In this document: positions 58,052-64,000 of the stretch, piece by piece
Position numbering within the stretch: position 1 is the first letter of the stretch
How the letters are laid out: each line of letters starts with the position of its first letter
From: Amycolatopsis deserti
GTDB taxonomy: Bacteria > Actinomycetota > Actinomycetes > Mycobacteriales > Pseudonocardiaceae
Direction of reading: 5' to 3'
Assembly: GCF_014653945.1 (NCBI RefSeq)
Contig: NZ_BNAU01000005.1
Span: 478,088-542,087 of the forward strand
Length of the DNA: 64,000 nucleotides
Program-made: the position numbers and the translations under genes
The notes under the pieces: model-generated
Seen by the model: only the letters and a program-made list of their open reading frames with translations
What the model was told of the DNA's origin: nothing
The model's database searches: none

Positions 58052-58666
58052 ATGAAAAGACTCAAGCGGCCGTTCGCGGCCGCGGCGCTGCTGGCCGGCC
58101 TGCTCTCGCTGTTCGTCGCGCCCAGCGCCGGTGCCGCCCAGCAGAACGGCGAGCCGGTCACGTCCCTGGACGGGCTGGTGCTGCGCCCGGCGCACCCGAA
58201 CCAGGTCAAGGGCGGCATCACCACGATGGCCGACGAGCAGGCCTACCTGCTCGGGCCCGCCTCGGACCCGACGCGCTGCCTCGACGCCGACCTCAACACC
58301 ATCAACCGCAACGGCACCAAGGTGCAGCTGTGGGCCTGCGACGAGTACGCGGCCCAGCAGGGCTGGTACATCCGGCAGATCCCCGAGGGCTACTACCGGC
58401 TGCAGAACGCCTACAGCGGCCGGTACCTGGACGCCGACCTGAACACGATCAACCGCAACGGCACGGTCGTGCAGCTGTGGGACTACGTGGCGGGCGCGAA
58501 GAACCAGTGGTTCGCGGTGAGCAAGATCCCCGAGGGCTACCTGCGGTTGCAGAACGTGCACAGCGGCCGGTACCTGGACGCGGACCTGAACACCAGCGGC
58601 CGCAACGGCACCGTCGTGCAGCTGTGGCAGTACGTGGCGGGCGCGAAGAACCAGTGGTGGTTCTGA
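58052..58666 (+). CDS. Secreted ricin-type beta-trefoil lectin
   Basis: A 204-residue secreted protein: signal peptide cleaved near Ala28, a short linker, then three repeats of 49 residues starting at Arg75, 124 and 173, each with a VQLW (QxW) motif and DADLNT. This forms a RICIN carbohydrate-binding beta-trefoil with no catalytic domain. Secreted lectins of this kind bind sugars on surfaces or are adaptors. ATG 58052 has GGGGAA upstream. The repeats are highly similar at DNA level. Confidence 0.85.
   Translation: MKRLKRPFAAAALLAGLLSLFVAPSAGAAQQNGEPVTSLDGLVLRPAHPNQVKGGITTMADEQAYLLGPASDPTRCLDADLNTINRNGTKVQLWACDEYAAQQGWYIRQIPEGYYRLQNAYSGRYLDADLNTINRNGTVVQLWDYVAGAKNQWFAVSKIPEGYLRLQNVHSGRYLDADLNTSGRNGTVVQLWQYVAGAKNQWWF
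58274..58663 (+). repeat. 147-nt tandem repeats within lectin gene
   Basis: Units start at 58274, 58421 and 58568, exactly 147 nt apart. The second and third share a nearly identical block from CGGTACCTGGACGC onward, including GTACGTGGCGGGCGCGAAGA-type sequence. Recent duplication or gene conversion is likely. Confidence 0.8.
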
Positions 58667-58680
58667 CCCGGTGACACCCG

Positions 58681-59352
58681 CTAGTCGCGGTGCTCGCGCA
58701 GGAACGTGAGCACCGCGGCGACGCGGCGGTGCACCGGCTCCTCGGCGAGCCCGAGCTTGCCGAAGATCGAGTTCACGTGCTTTTCCAGGGTGGACGCCGA
58801 CAGGTGGAGGCTGGCCTCGATACCGGCGTTCGTCTTGCCCTGCGCCATCTCCCGCAGCACGTCGAGCTCACGCGGCGTGAGCGCGGTCAGCGGTGAGGTG
58901 ACCGTGCGCGTCCGCCGGGCGACCAGCGCGTCGACCACCTGCGGATCGATGACCGACCCGCCGCGGGCCACCGCCCGCAGCGCCCGGATCAGGTCCTCCA
59001 GATCGCCGAGCCGGTCCTTCAGCAGGTAGGCCAGTCCCGCGGTCCCGTCGCGCAGCAGGGCGAACGCGTAGCTCTCATCGGTGTGCTGGGACAGCACCGC
59101 CACCCCGGTCCCGGGGTGCTCGGCCTGGATGGCGTGCGCCGCCTCGATCCCCTCCATGTGGTGCCCGGGCGGCATCCGGATGTCGGTGAGCACCGCGTCC
59201 GGCCGCAGCCGCCGCACCGCGTCCCGCAGCTCGTCGGCGTTGCCGACCGCGGCCAGGACCTCGACCTCCCCGGAATCCTCCAGCAGGCGCCGGGTGCCCT
59301 CGCGGACGAGGTAGTTGTCCTCCGCGAGCACGATCCGCAGCCGCTCAGCCAT
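58681..59352 (-). CDS. NarL/FixJ-type response regulator
   Basis: A 223-residue LuxR-family response regulator. Receiver domain with phospho-acceptor Asp57 in AVLTDIRMPPG, LSQHTDESYAFALLRDGTAGLAYLLKDRL-type output surface, and a C-terminal helix-turn-helix: LTPRELDVLREMAQGKTNAG, then STLEKHVNSIFGKLGL. It is activated by the kinase encoded just upstream (8-nt overlap). Targets unknown; the downstream lectin gene and the MCO operon are nearby candidates. Confidence 0.92.
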   Translation of the reverse strand: MAERLRIVLAEDNYLVREGTRRLLEDSGEVEVLAAVGNADELRDAVRRLRPDAVLTDIRMPPGHHMEGIEAAHAIQAEHPGTGVAVLSQHTDESYAFALLRDGTAGLAYLLKDRLGDLEDLIRALRAVARGGSVIDPQVVDALVARRTRTVTSPLTALTPRELDVLREMAQGKTNAGIEASLHLSASTLEKHVNSIFGKLGLAEEPVHRRVAAVLTFLREHRD

Positions 59353-61387
59353 GACCGGCACCCACCGGCAGCTCCGCGCACACCGTGGTGCCCGCACCGG
59401 TCGCGCTGTCCACCCGCAGCCGGCCGCCGATCGCCTCGACCCGGTCGCGCAGGTTCGTCAGCCCGTGGCCGCTCTCCCCCGCCACCAGCCCGACCCCGTC
59501 GTCGTGCACCCGCACGACCAGCGTGCCGTCGTGCCGCGCCAGGTCGATGTCCGCGCTCCGCGCCGCGGCGTGCTTGACCACGTTCGTCAGCGCCTCGCAG
59601 ATCACGAAGTACGCCGCGCCCTCGACCTCCGGCCCCAGCCGCTGCCCGCGCAGCGCGTCACCGGCCCGCACGACCACCTCCAGTGGCAGCCGGTCCGCCC
59701 GCGCCTCGACCGCCGCGACCAGCCCCTGGTCGCTCAGCACCGGCGGGTGGATGCCGTGCGCCAGCTCCCGCAGGTCGGTGAGCAGGTCCCGCGCGTCGCG
59801 CTGCAGCTCGTCCAGTACGTCGGCGGGCTCGCGCTCGCCCCGGCCGACCTGGTTGCGCGCCAGCCGCAGCTTCATGATCAACGCGACCACCTGCTGCTGC
59901 GCGCCGTCGTGGATGTCGCGCTCGATCCGGCGCCGCTCGCCGTCCTCCGCGGCGACCAGGCGCGCCCGTGACCGGCCCAGCTCGGCGACCTGCTCGGCCA
60001 GGCGCGCGGTGAGCCCGACGTTGGCGATCGCCGGTGCGGCCTGCCGGGCCAGCGTGGCGAGCAGGTCCCGGTCCGCCTCGTCGTAGCCGCCCTCGCGCGG
60101 CCCGCACTCGATGTGCCCGATCACCTCGCCGCCGCGCTCCAGCGGCACCCGCAGCGCGGGTGGCCCGTGCGGCTCGCCGGCGGTGGCTGCCGATCCGGGC
60201 ACCGACACCCGCACCCAGGGCGCGGACAGGCCGCGGCACACCGTCCCGGCCAGCCGCGGCAGCAACTCGCCGAGGTCGAGCGTGTTCTCCAGCGCGACCC
60301 CGAAGTCGGTCACCAGCTGGTAGCGGTTGACGCGTTCGCCGAACACCAGGCGGCCGGCCAGCGCCTCGAGACGGCGGCGCACCGGCTGGATCGCGGCGGC
60401 CACGGCGATCGTCAGCACGACCGCCAGGTCCACCGGCAGCCGGTCGCCGAGCGCGAGCCCGGGGGCCGCGGCCAGTCCGAAGTAGACGGCGGCGATCCCC
60501 GCCGACAGCACGGCGAACACCATCGAGCGGTGCAGCGCCACCTCGATGTCGAACAGCCGGTGCCGCACCACGCCGATGACGATGGCCACCGGGAGCATCG
60601 CGAGCAGGACCACCCCGGCCGCCTCGATCAGCCGCACCCACCACGGTTCCGGATCGCCGTACCGGCCGGCGAGAGCCAGCTGCGCGGGGTAGACCACCAC
60701 CAGCAGCGCGGACACGACGACGAGCAGCCGCATACGTGCCCGCTGCGCGCGTCCGGCCCGCGCGAACCGGACGAACAGCAGGCACACCGCGACGAAACCG
60801 TAGTAGCCCAGCATGACGGCGGTGAGCGGGCCGGCCAGCCAGGACAGCCACGGCACGGCGAACGGGCTCGGGATCACCGGGGCGTTGTCGAGCAGGTAGC
60901 CGTCCACGACGAGGGTCGGCCGGGCCAGCAACAGCAACGGAGGCAACAGCAGGTGCGCCCACAGCACCCGCAGCACGACCCGCTGCCAGCGGTGCTCGAC
61001 CACACCGTCCGGAAAGGACGCCATCAGCAGGGCCGCGCCGATCATCGCGAGCAGGCCGGTGTACTGCCAGACCACGTTGGCGAGCCAGAACCAGTCGCCC
61101 GCCCCGCCGCGGTAGTAGGCGGAGCGGATCGGCCCCTCGATGCCGACGTTGACCGCCAATGCGCTGCCCACCAGGAGCAGCCGCCGGGCCTGCGGGTGAT
61201 CGGGTCTGCGGCGCACCAGCCACACCGCGACCACGAACAGCGGCGCGACGCCGAACGCGGGCCAGCCCAGCGCGCCGAGCTTCCCGCCGGATTCCGCGGC
61301 GATCAGCGCCCGCCCGATGGCCGCGGCCAGCCCGGCGGCGCCGAGCACGATGCCCGTCCACCTCAGGGCCGCGGACCCCTGGACCAT
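59345..61387 (-). CDS. Membrane histidine kinase with GAF domain
   Basis: A 680-residue kinase. The N-terminal third has about 8-10 hydrophobic helices, followed by a GAF-like region (about 390-440) and a HisKA_3 segment with the phosphoacceptor His in RRRIERDIHDGAQQQ. The ATPase part has an N-box ALTNVVKHA and a DDGVGL G-box. GACAAT is 6 nt before ATG 61387, suggesting a leaderless mRNA. The multi-helix sensor could detect membrane or redox signals. It is divergent from the MCO operon with 135 nt between. Confidence 0.9.
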   Translation of the reverse strand: MVQGSAALRWTGIVLGAAGLAAAIGRALIAAESGGKLGALGWPAFGVAPLFVVAVWLVRRRPDHPQARRLLLVGSALAVNVGIEGPIRSAYYRGGAGDWFWLANVVWQYTGLLAMIGAALLMASFPDGVVEHRWQRVVLRVLWAHLLLPPLLLLARPTLVVDGYLLDNAPVIPSPFAVPWLSWLAGPLTAVMLGYYGFVAVCLLFVRFARAGRAQRARMRLLVVVSALLVVVYPAQLALAGRYGDPEPWWVRLIEAAGVVLLAMLPVAIVIGVVRHRLFDIEVALHRSMVFAVLSAGIAAVYFGLAAAPGLALGDRLPVDLAVVLTIAVAAAIQPVRRRLEALAGRLVFGERVNRYQLVTDFGVALENTLDLGELLPRLAGTVCRGLSAPWVRVSVPGSAATAGEPHGPPALRVPLERGGEVIGHIECGPREGGYDEADRDLLATLARQAAPAIANVGLTARLAEQVAELGRSRARLVAAEDGERRRIERDIHDGAQQQVVALIMKLRLARNQVGRGEREPADVLDELQRDARDLLTDLRELAHGIHPPVLSDQGLVAAVEARADRLPLEVVVRAGDALRGQRLGPEVEGAAYFVICEALTNVVKHAAARSADIDLARHDGTLVVRVHDDGVGLVAGESGHGLTNLRDRVEAIGGRLRVDSATGAGTTVCAELPVGAGHG

Positions 61388-61522
61388 CCCAGCATTGTCG
61401 GCCGCCGGGCACCGGGAGTCCATGGTGGAAGACCGCGCCCCACCCCCGCGGTCCGCCCCGTTCCGGCGCGTCCCGCGCGCTCCTACGGTCCGGGGACCTG
61501 CACGAGGAGCGAGGTGACCGAG

Positions 61523-62101
61523 ATGACCGGGACCATGACCAGGACACGACGGGACGCGAGCGGGTTCGCCCTGACCGCCGGGGTGGTGGGGGCCGCCGCC
61601 AACGTGTTGCTGATCCTGTTCTTCGCCTCCGGGGAGGCGTGGCGGGACGTGCCGGGGCCGCTGGCCTGGACGGGGCCGGTGAACGACGTGCTCGTGGCGC
61701 TCCAGTTCGCGGCGCTGGTGCCGGTCGCGATCGCCCTGGGCACCCGGGCGGCCGTCGTCGGCCTGACCGCGATGACCGGTGTCGTCGTGCTGCAGTCGCT
61801 GCTGCTGGCGGAGGTGCTGGAGTTCGAGACGCAGGTGTGGTGGGTGAGCGGCTGCTTCGGGTTCGTGTTCGCCTGGGTGCTGCTGGTCAGCCGCCGGCTG
61901 CCGCGGACGGTGCGGCGCTGCGGCACGGTGGTCGGCGCAGGGTACGTCGCCGGGGCGCTGCTGGTGTGGGGCGCGCTCGGGCTGCCGTCCGAGTCGCCCG
62001 CGCAGTACGCCGTCGGCGGTCTCGGGCTGGTCCTCGGCGCGATCGGCTGGCTCGGCCTGCCGGTCTGGTCGCTGCTGCTGGCGCGCGGGAGCCGGCGATG
62101 A
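61523..62101 (+). CDS. Multi-pass membrane protein of unknown function
   Basis: A 192-residue protein with six hydrophobic segments. It contains LTAGVVGAAANVLLILFFAS near 17-36, ALQFAALVPVAIALGT and a final GLVLGAIGWLGLPVWSLLLA. No conserved motif. It is the first gene of an operon with another membrane protein and a multicopper oxidase (4-nt overlaps). It may anchor or assist the oxidase, but this is inference. ATG 61523 is used; GTG 61514 is possible. Confidence 0.75.
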   Translation: MTGTMTRTRRDASGFALTAGVVGAAANVLLILFFASGEAWRDVPGPLAWTGPVNDVLVALQFAALVPVAIALGTRAAVVGLTAMTGVVVLQSLLLAEVLEFETQVWWVSGCFGFVFAWVLLVSRRLPRTVRRCGTVVGAGYVAGALLVWGALGLPSESPAQYAVGGLGLVLGAIGWLGLPVWSLLLARGSRR

Positions 62102-62511
62102 CCGCGACGGCGCAGGCGCGGGTCGCCGGACCGCGCCGGACGCTCGCGGCGCTGCGGGTGGTCACCGCGCTGCACGCGGTGGCCGTGCTGGCGCAGCCCG
62201 TGCTCGCCGGCGAGTTCCTGGCCGGGGAGATCGACGCGCTCGACCTGCACGAGCTGAACTCGATGGTCGTCAGCGGGTTCGGCGTGATCCAGGTGGTCGT
62301 CGCGGTGGTGTACGTCTGGGCCGGGCACGGCCGGTTCTGGCCGCTGGCCGCGTCGGCCGGGATCGCGCTCGTCGAGCAGGTCCAGAGCGGGTTCGGGTAT
62401 GCGGGCGACGTGGCGGTCCACATCCCGCTCGGGGTGTCCGTGGTGGCCGTGCAGATCCTGCTCACCGTGTGGCTGTTCCGGGACGCCGCGGCGCGGAGGC
62501 GGTCGCGATGA
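62098..62511 (+). CDS. Small membrane protein of unknown function
   Basis: A 137-residue protein with four hydrophobic helices (about 17-37, 55-75, 83-95 and 105-127). An acidic stretch EIDALDLHELNSMVVSG links helices 1 and 2, and a lone His lies near a glycine-rich loop. It overlaps both neighbours by 4 nt (ATGA), so all three are translated together. A DoxX-like or heme/copper-handling role is possible but not shown. Confidence 0.75.
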   Translation: MTATAQARVAGPRRTLAALRVVTALHAVAVLAQPVLAGEFLAGEIDALDLHELNSMVVSGFGVIQVVVAVVYVWAGHGRFWPLAASAGIALVEQVQSGFGYAGDVAVHIPLGVSVVAVQILLTVWLFRDAAARRRSR

Positions 62512-63956
62512 GGGTGACCCGGCGCGGTTTCCTCGGCGCGGCCGGACTGGCCGGGCTCGCCGCGGCCGGGTTCGGGCCGCTGCTCGCCACACCGAACCAG
62601 ACCGCGGAGCTCCTGCGCAGCACCGCGCGGCTGCCCGAGCCGTTCACGGTGCCCCTGCCGGTCCCGCCGGAGGTGACCGGCGACCACGTCCGGATCACCC
62701 AGCGGTTGACCGGCATCGAGATCCTGCCCGGCCTGCGCACCCCGGTGTTCGCCTACGACGGGCGGTTCCCCGGGCCGACGGTGGTCAGCCGCAGCGGCCG
62801 GCCGCAGGTCGTCACGCACGACAACCAGTTGCCGGTGCCCACCGTGGTGCACCTGCACGGCGGCCACACCCCGCCCGAGCACGACGGCTTCCCCACCGAG
62901 GCGGCCCACGGCGCCCGCGACCACGTCTACCCGGGCACCCAGCGGGCGGCCACGCTCTGGTACCACGACCACCGCATGGACTTCACCGGCCCGCAGGTCT
63001 ACCGCGGCCTGCTCGGGCTGCACCTGGTCCGCGACGACGAGGAGGACGCGCTCCCGCTCCCGCGTGGCGACCGCGAGATCCCGCTGGTGATCACCGACCG
63101 CGCGTTCGCCGAGGACGGCTCCTTCGCCTACCCGTCGCTGGATCCGGCCCTGCGCGTGCCGGGCGTGGCGGAGGACTTCATGGAGGGCGTGCTCGGGGAC
63201 GTCGTCCTCGTCAACGGCGCGCCGTGGCCGGTGCTGGAGGTCGCCGCGGTGCGGTACCGGTTCCGGATCCTCAACGCCTCCAACGCCCGCCGCTACCTGC
63301 TCGCCCTGCGGCCGGGCGCACCCCTGGTGCAGATCGGGTCCGACGGCGGCCTGCTGGAAACCCCGGTCACGCACGCCGAACTGCCCGTGGCGCCCGGCGA
63401 GCGGTTCGACGTCGTGGCCGACTTCAGCGCCTTCGCCCCGGGCACCGAGGTGACGTTGCGGAACCTCATCGGCGACCGCACGACCTCCGACGTGATGCGG
63501 TTCCGGGTGACCCGGCGGGCCGCCGAGGACAGCGCGGTGCCGCCGGTGCTGAGCCGGATCGAGCGCCTCGACCCCGCCCGGGCGGCGCGGACGCGCGAGT
63601 GGCGGTTCGCGCTGGAGCACCACGGCGACCACCGCATGTGGATGGTCAACGGCGACCGGTTCGACCCGGACGGCTCCGACGCCGATCCGGTCCTCGGCCG
63701 GACCGAGGTGTGGCGGCTGGTCAGCGACGCCCACCACCCGGTCCACGTCCACCTGAGCCCGTTCCAGGTGCTCGCCCGCCGTGGTGGCCCGCCGTCACCC
63801 GCGGACGCCGGGTGGAAGGACACGGTGGACCTGCGGCCCCACGAGTACCTCGACCTGGCCGTCCGCTTCACCGGCTACGCGGGCCGGTACGTGCTGCACT
63901 GCCACAACCTGGAGCACGAGGACATGGCGATGATGGCCACCTTCACGACCCGATGA
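62508..63956 (+). CDS. Multicopper oxidase, TAT-exported
   Basis: A 482-residue three-domain multicopper oxidase. The N-terminus has a twin-arginine signal (RRGFLG at 5-10 and a hydrophobic stretch), so it is exported folded. Copper ligands are HLHGGH at 115-120, WYHDH at 151-155, HPVHVH near 417-422 and HCHNLEHEDMAMM at 464-476, with Cys465, His470 and axial Met475 as the T1 site, as in CotA. It oxidises phenols, bilirubin or metal ions. Exported and coupled with two membrane proteins, it may act at the cell surface. Confidence 0.92.
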   Translation: MRVTRRGFLGAAGLAGLAAAGFGPLLATPNQTAELLRSTARLPEPFTVPLPVPPEVTGDHVRITQRLTGIEILPGLRTPVFAYDGRFPGPTVVSRSGRPQVVTHDNQLPVPTVVHLHGGHTPPEHDGFPTEAAHGARDHVYPGTQRAATLWYHDHRMDFTGPQVYRGLLGLHLVRDDEEDALPLPRGDREIPLVITDRAFAEDGSFAYPSLDPALRVPGVAEDFMEGVLGDVVLVNGAPWPVLEVAAVRYRFRILNASNARRYLLALRPGAPLVQIGSDGGLLETPVTHAELPVAPGERFDVVADFSAFAPGTEVTLRNLIGDRTTSDVMRFRVTRRAAEDSAVPPVLSRIERLDPARAARTREWRFALEHHGDHRMWMVNGDRFDPDGSDADPVLGRTEVWRLVSDAHHPVHVHLSPFQVLARRGGPPSPADAGWKDTVDLRPHEYLDLAVRFTGYAGRYVLHCHNLEHEDMAMMATFTTR

Positions 63957-63972
63957 CCGGGACTGACCGGTT

Positions 63973-64000
63973 TCAGCGCGGGATCCACAGGAACCACGGC
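63973..64000 (-). CDS. C-terminal fragment of a gene running off the window
   Basis: The minus strand reads PWFLWIPR then TGA at 63975-63973, in frame to the edge. With only eight residues no function can be given, but the convergent position beyond the oxidase stop and the lack of any other feature make a gene tail likely. Confidence 0.3.

Noticed and set aside
58274-58663. Possible CRISPR or satellite array
   Set aside because: The 147-nt units are in frame and encode the ricin-type lectin repeats.

Overview
The window is high-GC (about 70 percent or more by eye) and gene-dense. It has leaderless promoters, GTG starts, 4-nt ATGA/GTGA overlaps, SARP, DUF574, CHAD and ECF sigma families, and Pseudonocardiaceae-like gene content. 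I read it as the chromosome of an Amycolatopsis-like actinomycete. I saw no tRNA, rRNA, CRISPR array, insertion sequence or integrase. Family names come from motifs and overall resemblance recognised by reading; no database search was run.

Layout: 1-270 is a degenerate 24-nt minisatellite. 327-5904 holds a YjbR-like protein, a large AfsR/SARP-type regulator, a DrrAB-type drug exporter and a small unknown. 6007-9233 is an island with a different base and codon texture: an HMG-CoA lyase facing a CitE-like lyase and a PapA5/condensation-type acyltransferase. 9318-13610 has a MarR/MFS divergent pair, a YihY membrane protein and an MHS-family transporter. 13970-18306 is regulatory: hydrolase, SigG-like ECF sigma factor, a degenerate RsbW-like protein, a STAS protein and a GlxA-type regulator. 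18353-24689 carries a TetR gene, a two-component flavin monooxygenase operon and a divergent permease-cupin-acetyltransferase operon, tied together by three related 18-bp operators, followed by a lipoprotein.

24906-31621 holds a 3-oxoacid CoA-transferase pair with its IclR regulator, an FAD oxidoreductase, a LuxR/TPR regulator and a CYTH-CHAD protein. 32041-36630 holds a GH3 glycosidase with a sugar-type MFS transporter, then a LysR regulator with a DUF3237 protein. 36736-42568 is an aromatic or cyclic substrate degradation operon: cyclase, FAD hydroxylase, extradiol dioxygenase, FAH hydrolase, a broken SDR and an alpha/beta C-C hydrolase. 42595-50779 has a NADAR/zinc-ribbon operon, an MFS exporter, a secreted protein, and two DUF574 methyltransferases around a phosphatase and a PAS-like protein, then a TetR group. 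50942-56861 is a LytS/LytTR pair with two sodium/carboxylate symporters. 56917-64000 has an ArsR-like regulator, a secreted ricin-type lectin, a NarL two-component system and a membrane/multicopper-oxidase operon.

The most interesting items are the lyase/acyltransferase island with an operator inside its promoter, the three-site TetR regulon, the frameshifted and truncated SDR inside an otherwise intact catabolic operon, the paired DUF574 methyltransferases, and transcription terminators in which one arm is the C-terminal coding sequence of a gene.
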